Shown: positions 10,446 through 22,374 of the stretch, one piece after another
How the letters are laid out: every line of letters starts with the position of its first letter
How positions within the stretch are numbered: position 1 is the stretch's first letter
Assembly: GCA_013146195.2 (NCBI GenBank)
Contig: CM028377.1
Coordinates: 34,725,632-34,789,631 of the forward strand
Source: Codonopsis lanceolata
Taxonomy: Eukaryota; Streptophyta; Magnoliopsida; Asterales; Campanulaceae
Direction of reading: 5' to 3'
Length of the DNA stretch: 64,000 nucleotides
Translations under genes and position numbers: made by a program
The notes under the pieces: model-generated
Databases searched by the model: none
What the model saw: the letters and a program-made list of their open reading frames with translations, nothing else
Told to the model about the DNA's origin: nothing

Positions 10446-13295
10446 TGTAACACCCCGTATTCTTGCATGTGCATTGTATGCTTGTCTTCTTGTTTTCTTG
10501 TTGATTGTGAGCATGTTTACTTAGTTTATAAATGTTTTAGAATCATTCATAAGTCATTCATGAAGCTCTTAACATGTTTAGAATCATGTAAGCTTGTTTG
10601 TTGAATCGCCGGTTCGATTGCCTTGTTTTGGTCTTAGCGATTTTCCCTTCGTTGCTCGTATTGCTTCTATTTCGTCGTGCGAAGTGTTCGTTGAGTTCTT
10701 GGCTTTGTATTCAGGTCATAACCATGTTGAAACAAGCCTTTTTCATGTCCAAGTTATCCTAGTTTGAATGAGTGTTTGATTGGTGTTTGATTCGTTAACC
10801 ATTCGTCGCATGATTTGAGCCTTGTTCTACCTTGTTCCGGATGTTGTTCGGGTGTGTTTCCGACTTGTTTTGAGTTGGGTTAGACCTTAGAATGGTTGCC
10901 CATAAGTTGGGACCATTTAGGACTTGTTTAGACCAAGTTTTGAGGTCATAAAGAAGGTCCAGAAGCCCAGGCGCCCGCCTGGCATCTTGTGAGGCGCCCG
11001 CCTCAAGTACTGGGAGCAATTGCAAAATCAGGAGAAGCCTCAAAGGTTGAGGCGCCCGCCTGGAGATGTTGAGGCGCCCGCCTCAACATCAGGTACACTT
11101 ACGGGATTTTTTCCCCTGTTTTGAAGTTGAACGATTTCTACACCTAAACCTCCTATTTAAACCTTTCCTAAACCTCCCTAACCCTCCTCACTTAAGTCCT
11201 AACATCCCTAACTAGTTATAATGATGGATTAAGAGAGCTCTAATGATCATTAAGCCACAAAATCATATTTGTAAAGAGACCACAAGGTCTTGACACTTGT
11301 CCCACTCAACATTTGACTTCCTATAAGCCACAAATCAGCCATTAGCCTCCTCATTTGCTGAGAGCTTTTCCAAAAACGTGAGAGAGAGTTCTTGAGAGTT
11401 CTTCCATGGCTTCTTGAAGATTTCCTCTTGGTCTTCCCTCATCCATTCTCCATTTGCCCAAGCCACCTTCATCAAAAGTGTAGAGCTCGAAGAGAAGATC
11501 ATTTTCAACCGATTAGTTTCTTTCTTTGCTTTCTTTGGTGTAGAATACAAGTAAGTTACTCTTCTTCTTCTTCTTCTATTTAGTTCTCATTGACCCTAAG
11601 GAAACAAAACATATGGTGATTGAGGTCAATGAGGACACTTATATGCTTCCTATGCTATCTTCTTGTATTTTGAAAATATGAACTTGCTAGGAGCATGTAT
11701 AGGATGATTTCTTGCCTATGAAAGTTTATAAAACTCTTGCATCTTGTTTATTTATGGTTTTGAACATGTTAGAAACACGTATTGTATTTGTTGATGGAAG
11801 TGTTGTTATATGAGGATGCCCTAAATTGAGCCTATATGATATGTTGTGAAATTGTTATGTGTTATATCCTCAATATTGGACTCTATGATGAACATGAATC
11901 ACATTATAATGCCTTGATGAATTTATGACCTTGAAGAACTTAGTAATGACCTAGGTTGAGCTATGGAGCACATAGCTTCAACTACCCGAAATTTGGAATT
12001 TTTAGTAAAGACTCAACGGAGTCGACTCTAGGGAAGATTTGAACATGTTAAACCCTAATTTCAATGCCTACGAAGTTTGGACACCGTTTGGTCAAGTTTA
12101 CTCAATTTTAAGTTGAGTTTAGTTATGTGCATTTGAACCCGTTGTGATTATTTGGTTATGAGCAATTAATTGCCTTGACTTGATTTATTGTAGAGATTTA
12201 TACCCTACTTGGTCGGTCGAGTTCGCTCTTGTCGAATTCGATCATTATTTGGTCTTTACGAGTAAACATCTACTTGTGCATTGCATTAAGTCCAGCTGGC
12301 ACTATTTGGTTTGATTTTTATGTCAGGGTAGGACGATGTATAGCCTTCACGAATTGAGAGATTCGTGCTCGCTATGGATCGCCGCACTGACCTCACACAC
12401 CCTCCATTGTAGGCCGCAATGGGGAAGTAGCCCCTTTGCCGTAACAATACGTGCGTCACTGGCTGCTATTAGCCGGCGGAGTTCGGTATATCGATGCGAA
12501 GTCACGAGCATCGTAGTCACGATATTGGGTTAACAAACTATTTTGCAGGAGCTACGAAGCGGCCGTGCCTATATCATATCCTACTTGTATGATTTATTTT
12601 CCCGCACTTATGTGAATAATGTGCTAAGTGCTATATGATGATCATGTACCATAATTGAGATAAATGTCATGCTATATCATGAACATGCATTTTTAGTAAC
12701 TTACTAAGTCTTTCGACTTACCCTATTTGTTTGTTTTGTTTCCTTAGATCCGAGCCGAGGAGACGGTCCACGTTAGACTCGCTATTTCACGCTTGGTCGT
12801 TTGTGAGCTCAAGGTTGCTCTTTTGGGACTTTTGTTAGTTAGTCTTTTATCTTTGGCAAGGACGTTGGGAAGCAAGTCATATAGACTTGACTTGGGGTTT
12901 TTGTTGTTATAGCAACTTAATGATTTGACGCTTATAATCTTTTGTATGCCGACTTATATGTCGAGCCTGTTTATATGTTATTGGTTTGCTACAGTTTCTT
13001 CCGCTAAAGCTCTTTTAATTATTATTGTTGTTGTTGTCTCCGGCATGTTGTGGCCGTTGAGGTTTTATAAGCATGTGTTAATATTATAGGAGTAGTTGTT
13101 GGGTTCCGGCTGTAATGTCGCCGATGACTTGTTTATTTTAAGTTGTTTTTCCGGCCAAGTGTAGCCGAGTTGCTGTTCGTATGCGATGTTGCGCCACATG
13201 AATTTTATAATCCTACTTGTGCATGCTTGTGTATCTTGTCTATTTGGACGACACGACTCGGGATCTCGCATTGGGGTCCGGGTCGGGCTGTCACA
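10446..13295 (+). mobile_element. Complete Tekay 3' LTR of copy 2 (2850 bp)
   Basis: It begins TGTAACACCCCG after the polypurine tract and ends GGCTGTCACA. It carries four GC-rich palindromes at 10967-11086 and a TATA-like CTATTTAAA at about 11153-11161. A conserved pyrimidine-rich stretch with CCTAAACC/CCTAACCC units follows. No coding frame of note is present. The expected 5-bp target duplication on the right would be CCTTC (13296-13300), but the left end of this array lies outside the window and cannot be checked. Confidence 0.9.
10967..11086 (+). promoter_or_regulatory. Two pairs of GC-rich palindromes in the LTR, upstream of a TATA-like box
   Basis: Four palindromes share the core GGCGCCCGCC: 10967-10982 (arms CCAG/CTGG), 10990-11005 (TGAG/CTCA), 11047-11063 (one arm imperfect) and 11069-11086 (TTGAG/CTCAA). 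Starts within each pair are 22-23 bp apart, about two helical turns. They lie about 70-190 bp upstream of the TATA-like box. A regulatory role is inferred from position and symmetry only. Confidence 0.5.
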
Positions 13296-14087
13296 CCTTC
13301 AGGGAGAGGGAGTCTTTTTTTGTTGTTGTTTTGCTATTGTTCGGGCAGAGTAACTGCTTTCGAAAGTTAATTTTCGGTCTTGGGATCCGGTGGAGCAACT
13401 CCTTACTTTTTTTTGTTGTTGTTTGCTTGCTGACGGCATAAATCAGACAGAACAACTGCTTGTTTTTTGCTAATTTGGCGTTTGGATTCGGGCAGGGCAA
13501 CTGCTCGTTTTGGGATTTTTGGATCGATGGAATAGGGCAGAATCCTAGCATGGTAACTAGGTTTCACTTTGGCCGGCTGGTTTTAATATTTGGGGAGATT
13601 TGGCGGAGCTTAAGGGCTAGAGGAATAAATCTCACAGCGCTCTCGGAGGAACTCACCGCATTGAGTGTGTTTTTTCACTGCATGAACTGTGTATTTTCAC
13701 AAGCTGGGGGCCTCTATTTATAGGCTGGGAGAGGCTTTCCTTCGCTATTAAGTTTTCTCTTTCTACGCTTTATCGGCTTGTACCGCGCGCTTGAGAGATT
13801 GCACTACAAGCAAAAGGCTACAATACATGAAACACTATTGGGCGCCACCCATAATGGAAGCTGGAGCGGCGCCAAGAGGGGTTGTGGGCGGTGCCCACAA
13901 CTCTTTTTCTTTCAATTTTTGGCATTTTGCCCCCTGCAATTTACTGTTCACGCATCCTTTCATTTATTTTGAATTTTTTTTTTTTTTGCATTTTAAACCT
14001 TGTAACTTGACATTTGTTAGCTTTTTAACAGGTCTTGATATTTCATGTCATGTTACATATCAGGGGTACGAAATTGGGGTGCCTACA
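13296..14087 (+). mobile_element. Unassigned LTR-like fragment
   Basis: This 0.8-kb piece differs from the Tekay LTR to its left. It contains repeated CAACTGCT/GGGCAG stretches, a TATA-like TATTTATAGG at 13715-13724 and long T runs. It ends GGGGTGCCTACA, which resembles the 3' ends of some plant Ty3/Gypsy LTRs. Short frames across it look spurious. The family assignment is uncertain. Confidence 0.3.
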
Positions 14088-15286
14088 ACCACACTCATCT
14101 TCTAACAACATAAGAAATAAGGACAAGGGAGTTTATAAGAGGGTTAAGGCTAGAATTGAGGAATAAGTTGTTGTTATTTGGGTCTATGGACTTTGTAACA
14201 GTTGTGAATCAAACAATGTTGCTTGAGAAGGGATTAAAAGAACAAGGAATGAACACAAGTAATGGCAGTTGTACCAGATAAAAAGGAACGGAGTAGTAAT
14301 GAGCAGGAGCAACAAAGGAGAAAAGGGAGATATACTTTCTGTGGAGCACCAAGGCACACCATTGATAACTATTGGGCACAACAAGGGAAATGTACAACAC
14401 GTGGAGCATACAAGAATTATCGTAAGCAGTGTCCAAAATAGAAAGGTAAACAGGTACAAAACCAGGATCGACCATTACCAAGGATGAAAAGAGACAGGGA
14501 TGGGATGTTGAAAAAATCTGAAATAGGAATTCGCCTGGGTTAGAAAACTATGTGAGTTTACGTTAAGTGTAGAAGATACCTTGGTTGTTCTCAAGTTTAG
14601 GACTCATATTTTGGTAGAATCGTTTTGTTTACTTGGCATGTACCTTTGTGAATAACTGGTGTATGTAACTTTATGTATAGTAGTTGGTGTGATATGGAAA
14701 TCTCGTAGAAAGTTACCTTGTTATGTTAATGTTTGACATATGTGTTAATAGAGATTACGAACAGTAATGGTATAAACAGGTAATTGTTTTAATAGGAATT
14801 TGGGGTTAATATGTTATCAGATGACTGTAGATGGTACAAACCAAGTAAGCAACAAGAATATTAGTAGAAGACCAGTAAGTTGTAAATTTTAGACATCCAT
14901 TACTTATTCGAGTACAACAATTGGTGAATGATGGTCAAGCAATACAACTTGGTGTAGTGGCACAAGATATGAGTAATAAGAGACATGTTAACTATGACTA
15001 TTGATGAGATCTCTGGAGTTGGGTTGGGCTCTTTATATGATCCTATCATATTAGAACCACCAGAAAGAGTTCATCCACAGTCAGAAGTTGGATCTAGTAA
15101 GTATTAGCCTAGACAAACTAAGTTTTTATTCTATAATTTGTGATTATGCAAAATCTGATTTGGTAATAGACTTGGTAAATCGGGGAGTTATTATTGACTA
15201 TTTAAGTTGGTTATGTGGGTTAAACACAATCTTAAGTGTGAAAAGAGATAGTCAATGGAATAGTGTTTAATTCGGGGTCGAAATAT
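14088..15286 (+). pseudogene. Internal relic of a second Ty3/Gypsy family with gag zinc-knuckle remnant
   Basis: The span between the LTR-like fragment and the polypurine tract at 15287 is only 1.2 kb, so most of pol is deleted. A frame at 14328-14441 reads as a decayed tandem zinc knuckle: Y-T-F-C-G-A-P-R-H-T-I-D followed by G-K-C-T-T-R-G-A-Y and K-Q-C-P-K. Several zinc-binding cysteines have been replaced. The rest holds only short frames. Nothing else in it could be assigned. Confidence 0.5.
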
Positions 15287-15301
15287 TTTAAGGGGAGAGG
15301 G
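15287..15301 (+). other. Polypurine tract of the second Gypsy family
   Basis: A TTTTAAGGGGAGAGGG-like run directly precedes the LTR start TGTAACACC at 15302. Confidence 0.7.
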
Positions 15302-17880
15302 TGTAACACCTAGGAATTTCAAATACGTTTTAGTATTAATTTTTTGTTTAATACATGCACTTAAAGACGATTACATCACGTTTGTATTCTTGGGAGCCTT
15401 GAAATAATTTAAGTTTGAGTGATATGGGTATCCTATTGTGTTATTAAGTTAATTTGGAAGTTGTTAGTTTTAATTCTTAAAAAGTGTTTGGAGGATTTTT
15501 GAATCAGAGAAGACACGGTCATGTTTTTGTGTGCAAACCGACCCCGTTGAGGTCTAGAAAAATCATAGCAGTCTTAGTAGTTTACATGGTCACATCTTAG
15601 AGCTCAAAGAGATTACATTGGTTACCCAAAGCGAATTCGTTGTTGGTGATTTATGAGTAGGGAGTTCCAGAACTTGATAGCTTGCGTGAAGAAGGGTAAG
15701 GTGACCACGTTACCCTGCAACAATTGTTGACTGATTTCTTGCCTTTGACAATCCTAAACTAGGTTGATTATCCCTAAACCTTGTCTAATGACTTGAGTAA
15801 GCTAGTGTTAGATCTAATTAAGTTGGGTTAGTATGGGGTTAGATTTGTTAGCCTTAATGATGAGATTACCTAGCCATAACCCTTTTTAACTTTAGCCAAT
15901 CATGCTCAAACACCTAGCATGAGGAGGGCAATCTTTGTGACACCTCCTACTACGTAAAATCCATTTGATAGACTCTCTTTAGAGTCTCATTCTCAGTCAC
16001 AAACACATAGAAACTGTGAGAAAGAGAGAAATCTAGAGAGGAAGAGGATTTTAAAGAAGAAAGCTAGGATTTGAAGACTTAATCTCAATCTTTTGCCATA
16101 GTGACCTATATGAAAGTTGGAGAGCACACCAAGAGCAACACAAAGAGCTTATAATCTTCAAGTTTCAGTGGTGGGAATTCTCTCTACAAGGTAAGGGGAT
16201 ATTTACTTATGTATGTTCATGGTTTAAAAGGTTTAGGTTGGGACATGAGGTTGTTAAGTGATGATTAGTAGAAGATATTAAGCTCAAGCATGTTTGTGGA
16301 GATAGTTGAACTTGTTATGTGGAGATTTTGGATAGTTATGTAGCTAGTTATGATAGTTCTTTGTAGGTTTAAATGTGTTGTAAAGATTGGTTAGTAGTTG
16401 AGAAGTGAAGGGTTAAGACTGGTAAGCTAGATACATGAGAATTAACTTGAGTTCAACCCCTGTTTTAGGGTAATTTCGTGGAAGTGCTATAGAAAATATA
16501 TACACATGGGTTCTAGCTGAATTTTGGATATGTTATACTTTGATATGTTAGGTAATCCACTATAAAATTTCATTAGGTTTCACGTTGGGAAGTACCAAAA
16601 TCGAGTTAAGAAGCGACTTTGCGTAGAGTGTTATGTTACAAAAATTTTGGGTTGTAGTTGTAACTTGAACTGAACAAAAATTAATGATTATAGGTCTGAA
16701 TTGAGTGATTCGAAGTTGTAAATAGTAATTTAGAATGTCTAGTTTCAGAATATACAAAAATGGTAAGGTTTGGAGTTAAGGTGAATATTTGGTGAATTTT
16801 GCAAGATGGGCACGCATAAGTTATTAAATGGGTGAACTACATTGAGTTATAATTGGTCTAAGTGGTATTTGAACTACAAAACCCTAATGGAATGTTATGA
16901 AGTGAGACTTTTGTGATTAGATAGTGTATAATAACTTCATGGAGTTGAAAATATTAAATCCAAGAGACATAATGGGGTAATGTTGTGAACAACTATCATG
17001 TTAAGTGTTTTGTAATGGGTAATGGTGTGAACAACTATCGTGTTAAGTGTTTTATCACCTAAGGAACAATCTAAGACCTACTGTTATGTGATAGCTATTG
17101 TTTATCTTACATGTAACCTTTTGGTATATCGAGTTTCATTGAAGTGCGATTATGAATTTGTTGGTATAACGTGGGGGGTGAACGAATATAATTATATATG
17201 TTTTGAACACCATGTATTGTATTAAATAATATCAATGAATGTATCTGAGACGTTAACTTGGATTGTGAGAAGTAAAGTTGAACTAGTTATAAGTGTACAA
17301 CTTATTTGAAAGTTGTTTATGTTATAGTAACAATGATGTGAGACGGTGATTTCTAGCGACATGCTATGGAACAATTTGGTATAAGTGCTCATTATGGAAT
17401 AACATGGAACATACTTGTTAATTGATAGAGGGTAACAATGAAATTGCTTTCTAAAAGTGTGATAATTAAAGAATGTGAACATGAAAGTGAATCAAATATG
17501 CTAGTGATGTGATATGGCTTGGACACCCGAAAGGGTGTTATATATGAATCAAAGTGTTAGTAAAGTGAACACAAAGATATAGCTGATAGACGTCAGGACT
17601 ACCTTTGACTTGGCCACGAGGTGGAGAGTAGTCCAAGTTAGTAGTGGAGTCTTGATTTGGCATATCCCTTATCTGTTACGGCCATAACAGAGGTTTTAGG
17701 TAGCTATTTTGTTGCATTATCTTTACATTACTAGTAGGTTAGTGTGTAATATTTCTTGGTCAAATATCTTATCTAGATTGTAATGTTTAGAAGTAATTGT
17801 AAGTGTGTTTAAGTGAATAACAACATGTAATTCATGTCCTAATCTAGGCCCCGGGTAGGGGTTGGATTCGGGGCATGACA
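15302..17880 (+). mobile_element. 3' LTR of second Ty3/Gypsy family (2579 bp)
   Basis: It begins TGTAACACCTAGG after a polypurine tract and ends GGGGCATGACA. Length and terminal bases fit a long chromovirus-type LTR, but the body does not resemble the Tekay LTRs in this window. A short local duplication (AATGGTGTGAACAACTATC and its neighbour) occurs near 16975-17055. No coding frame of interest was seen. Confidence 0.7.
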
Positions 17881-20039
17881 TGCTTGCACTTATATTTTTT
17901 TTATTGTACTCTCCCTAGGTTGGATTCTCTTCATTCTACGCACATTAGGAAAGCATTGTTGATGCCCTTCACAAGCGTTCTCAATTTGAGTGATGGAAAA
18001 ATTCCAATCCAATCACACACCACTTCATGATGTGATTTTTGCACCCCAAGAACCCAAGATAGGCCCATCCTAAAAAGATATGTTTGACATTAAATGACTC
18101 TCCGATTGATTTTCTTGTCTTGACCACCCAATGCCTCCAAATCAAGATTACACAAAAATTACATTATGTATTATGTAATTATATAATAGACGAACGAACT
18201 TGGCAATAAGGAACGAAGGAAGTCGAACGTATGAATGACACCACAATTGGGATTTTGAAAATTTGGTATATCTTAATATTATTAATAATATAATATTATA
18301 ATTGATAGTCACTATAATAATATAATTAACGAAGGTAGGCAATTTGTGACGTGAACACCAAATCCGTGAATGTTATCACAACAAGTTTTCAATCACCCCA
18401 AGAACTTCCTAGATATGTTTGACATTAAATGACACTTGTGACCACCCAATGCCTTCAAGATTACGCGAACCTTGGTATTATGAATGACACCACAATTGGG
18501 ATGAAACTCTAATTGATAAATCCAATTTGTGACGTGAACACCAAATCCGTGAATGTTATCAAATTCAATCCAGAATCGATTTGAAATACATACAATTTCT
18601 CAAAGGAAATCAAATTCAATAATCAATCAACTATAAAAGAAAACAATGTTATGAGGCCTTTAAATAAGCTTACAAACCCAAAAAAGAATTATTAAAGATG
18701 TCCTAAAGAAACTCTAATTAAATAAGGAAACAAAAACCCTAAATTATAAAAGTTACCAAAATAGTACAATGTAACAGGATAATTATAGCACAGTGTGGGC
18801 ATAACCCTAGTACCGCGAGCACGTAAAATCTAGTTTGTGCGTTCTAATTTTCTAACTTTCTAGATTTTTCACTTTGAGCCCTCCAACTTCCAGGATGTCT
18901 TTGACCCTTGACAAATAAACCCCCAAACTTGTGAAAACACTTCTAGACCTAGTTAAGTGCGATCACATATGTTTAGGTGTGCTGAGGTCATTAGACTTGA
19001 AACATAGTTGCGAGGGGAGCTTGATAACGAATCTAAAGATAATCACTTTGATTATGAACAACTTGATTAACTGCTTGAACTTTCCATAATTTTACCTAGA
19101 ATATGAGAAAGGCGATAGGTAGACATCCTGAACTGAACCAAGTTTGCATTATCTTTTGCGATTCATATGTGAGTATCATGATTATAAGACATAAAATTTT
19201 AAATCTATTTTGAAATAAATGATGTAAGAGACATTTTCTAAGGTTTTGTATTAACACTTGTTTAAGAACAGTTTTGGCAGTATTCGTGATAAACAAACAA
19301 CAATTGAAATTTCTTTAAATCAAGATTTTCAAAAACAAACATTAATCATATGAACATAAGCATATCAATAATGAAATGGTATTACCTTTCATACCAGATT
19401 GTTTATTTGATGAGGATTTGCTAGAGAGATCCATTTAGACATTTGTTTAGTCATTGATTTTGAAATATATTTGAGATAGAGTATTGTACTTTGAGTTTAT
19501 AATCATATAAGTTGTAAGTGATAGAGATACATAAGGCTTTGTAAAATATCATATATTTTTTAAAACTTGAGAAGCGAAGACGAAAAGGCTTTTTTAATAA
19601 ATACTATTTATAGTTTTAAAATGTGTCATTTCAATTATTTGAAGTGATTGTAGAAAGATTTGGGTAAATAAAGTAATAATGTGAATTTTGATTAAAGCTA
19701 TTTCTCGTTTCAAGAAGAATATCACACAATTTATGTTACTCGGAACATTTCTCTTTAAGTGAATCTTAAACTTTTGGTGGTTTCTATGAGTTTATGTGAA
19801 GCTTAAACTTCTGGTGGCAAGGTACTCCTTAAGTTCATGTGAGATGAAGAAGACTCTTTTGCAACAGGTAGAAGCGATGTATTAACAATCTTTTCCACTA
19901 TCACCAGCTTTAGAATCTGCGGATTTGAGAGAGATTATGTCTTTGTGCTGCTACTAAGTTGACAAGGGAGGAACTTATCTGTCCTATCAAAGCTTGAAAA
20001 TCATAGCAACATTTAGAGCCATATGTGACTCGTGAAAGA
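17881..20039. other. AT-rich intergenic DNA with an interrupted duplication
   Basis: No gene seen. Blocks at 18077-18380 and 18411-18570 share several stretches in the same order, including TATGTTTGACATTAAATGAC, GACCACCCAATGCC, CACCACAATTGGGAT and GTGACGTGAACACCAAATC. The first block has two extra AT-rich inserts (about 18150-18230 and 18255-18330). The rest is low-complexity AT-rich sequence. Confidence 0.5.
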
Positions 20040-20480
20040 TAAGAAGTGATTGTGCATATCTATTTATGGCTACTACAATTTCGGGTGCATATTTACGTAT
20101 CTTGGATCAGTACAACATGCATGTTTCTCGTGGTGGCTCACTTCGAAGCTCTATTTATTACTTATTCTCTTGCCCTCGATTATCCTATGGAAATTATGGA
20201 AGCTTCATAATCAAGTTCTATATGAGTTAACATCTCATCTTAAGGCATTTCACAATTCCTCGGGCTTTTCATCTGGATACGTAAATTTCGTTTTCCTTTT
20301 GCTAGTTAGTTTTATTTTCTTTGCTACTTAGCTTTCGTTTTGTTTCTGGATGTGAGCTTTATTGTACTTTTTTTCTTTCCATTATAAGGTCAGGCTCATT
20401 CGTTCCCCCTATATATGGGTAAGGTTAGTTGTCCCCATCGTGTTTTTTTCTTTTCTTTTTATCAATAAAACTATGCAGGG
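20040..20480 (+). pseudogene. Likely LINE (non-LTR retrotransposon) 3'-end relic
   Basis: A 93-codon frame (20050-20331) includes LLPSIILWKLWKLHNQVLYE. This resembles the I/L-x-W-x-I/L-W-K-x-R-N signature in the RNase H/zf-RVT-like C-terminal region of many plant LINE proteins. Downstream, the T-rich stretch ending TTTTATCAATAAAAC (about 20456-20475) resembles the tail of such elements. No reverse transcriptase domain remains. The assignment rests on this one short motif. Confidence 0.35.
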
Positions 20481-21733
20481 TGCCGTCCATGTTTCCTAAA
20501 AAATGATAAGAAGTGAAGATATATTTGCATATATGAAGAAACAAGTATAATACTTCAATTGATAGTTAAGCATGATAATTATACAATCTTCATAGTACAT
20601 TATAGACATTATACCTTATTCTCGTTGAGGAGCTTTTTCACTTGAAAGATCAATAGTAGTTAGGATTCACGAAATCTGTCAATGCAGTTCGTGATCGATG
20701 TAGTTTGTACTGTAGCTACACCCGGGGGTGCATTGACCAGAAAGTCAAATATGTAAACAGTGGAAGACTTTAAAACGATTAAAGCGGTAATAAAACAGAT
20801 GTTTATCAAACAATCTACAAGCTATGCTTGTAGATCCAGCCTTATGGCAGAAAAGATTTCATTAAAAAGGATTATGTGTTTAACAAAACAAATTGTGAAA
20901 TCACCAAAATATCAAACCTCTCACAAGACAACAAGTCTAGAGATGAAAACCCACAAAAACAAGGTATAGAAAACGTGAGATTAAAAAACAAGCTTCCTAG
21001 AAACTAGAAATGCAAACAGCAACAACAGCAGCAATGTAGTTCGTGATGAAGCTATACTCGAAGCTTTATACAGATTTTCAGCAATAGCAAAAACTTCTGA
21101 TTTTTCTCTCAATCTGTATTGTATATTCTCTGTATGCAATCTGCTATGTCTCATCGTCTTCTGTACGCCATACTCCATATATATATGTTGGTGGAGACCT
21201 ACAATATAATTAGGAAACAAAAGACTCCAAGAAACTAAATGATTAGGAAAACCAAAGAGTTAGTTTCCAAATATAGTTTCCTAATTTAAGTCAAAAAATA
21301 TATCCTACACAAATAAGAATCCAACAACTCCAAGGAAACATAATGTTAGGAAATAAAAGATTTGTTTCATAAATTAGTTTTCTAATTTAATTCAAAGAAT
21401 CTATCCTATGATTTTATCAATTTAATTAAGGACTCTTTGAGAGCTTTTAGGAAGTTATTAAATATGGTAATTACTTACCATAGCTTTAGGACCAAGAAAC
21501 TTATAAAATATGGTAACTTCTTACCATTGCTTTTGAACCAAGAAAGGGCACAACAATAAAATCAATGGAGGAAAATAGGAAGACCCTATTTTACCGTTAT
21601 ATAACTATAGGTATAACTCACTAAGGTTGTATGCAGAGTTCAATAGCCTTATGAGATACTGGAGGTAGCAACACAAAACATCGATTCATGAACTCACAAA
21701 GGGTAAGTAGGTATATTGTATAACTTACTATTA
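20481..21733. other. Intergenic DNA without recognised gene
   Basis: AT-rich with short frames only. Two imperfectly repeated stretches around AGGAAACAAAAGACTCCAAG and TTAGTTTCC(T)AA recur between 21210 and 21400. Nothing else could be assigned. Confidence 0.4.
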
Positions 21734-21742
21734 GTAAAGTAG

Positions 21743-22096
21743 GGGTTAATTGCAAAAAAAATAAAAAATAAAAAAAATCCTGACCTATTTTAGGTTTTTT
21801 CATTTTAAACCATGTGTTGATTTTTTTTGCATGAAAAACCTCAACCCAAGTTTTTTTTTTCCCAAATAAAACCTTTCGTCCAAAACTCATTAGTTTTATG
21901 ACGGGAGTGGCCGCCTACGTGGACTATTTAACTGATGAGGGCCTATTTGACAAATCTACAAGGTGGGGTATTTTTCTGAAAATTAGAAACAACAATAACG
22001 AGTTTTTGACGGAAGGTTTTTCATGCAAAAAAAAACACATGGTTCAAAACGAAAAAACTAAAATAAGTCAGGGGTTTTTTTTTTTTCAATTAACTC
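21743..22096. mobile_element. MULE-type MITE (354 bp) with 9-bp target duplication
   Basis: The ends are GGGTTAATTG and CAATTAACTC, an imperfect inverted repeat that extends about 100 bp inward (both arms include ACCATGTG and GCATGAAAAACC). It is flanked on both sides by GTAAAGTAG (21734-21742 and 22097-22105). A 9-bp duplication with long terminal inverted repeats is the Mutator-like signature. No transposase is encoded, so it would depend on a MULE elsewhere. Confidence 0.9.
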
Positions 22097-22165
22097 GTAA
22101 AGTAGCTATTTGAAAAGCATTTGATAACATACTTTCTCTTGATGAATAGACAATTAAATATTCAT

Positions 22166-22374
22166 AAACCAATTATCATGGATGCTAGTAATGAGCAAGT
22201 TCCATGATGAAGGATTTTTGACACTTAGACTAATTCATCAAGATATTTATAAGTTACTCAATTTTTTAGAAACCAATGATCATTGATGCTAGTAATCACC
22301 AGGTTCAGATGAAGGGTTTTTGGCACTTAGACTTATTCAGCAAGATATTTATATGTTACTCAATTATTCATGAA
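22166..22374. repeat. Tandem duplication, period 104 bp
   Basis: Copies start at 22166 and 22270 with AAACCAATNATCAT. They share GATGCTAGTAAT, GACACTTAGACT/GGCACTTAGACTT and CAAGATATTTATA in order. Divergence is moderate, so the duplication is not recent. Confidence 0.75.

Noticed and set aside
10967..11086. CRISPR-like array or tRNA-like structure
   Set aside because: The repeats are short palindromes in an LTR with no spacer pattern, in a eukaryotic genome.
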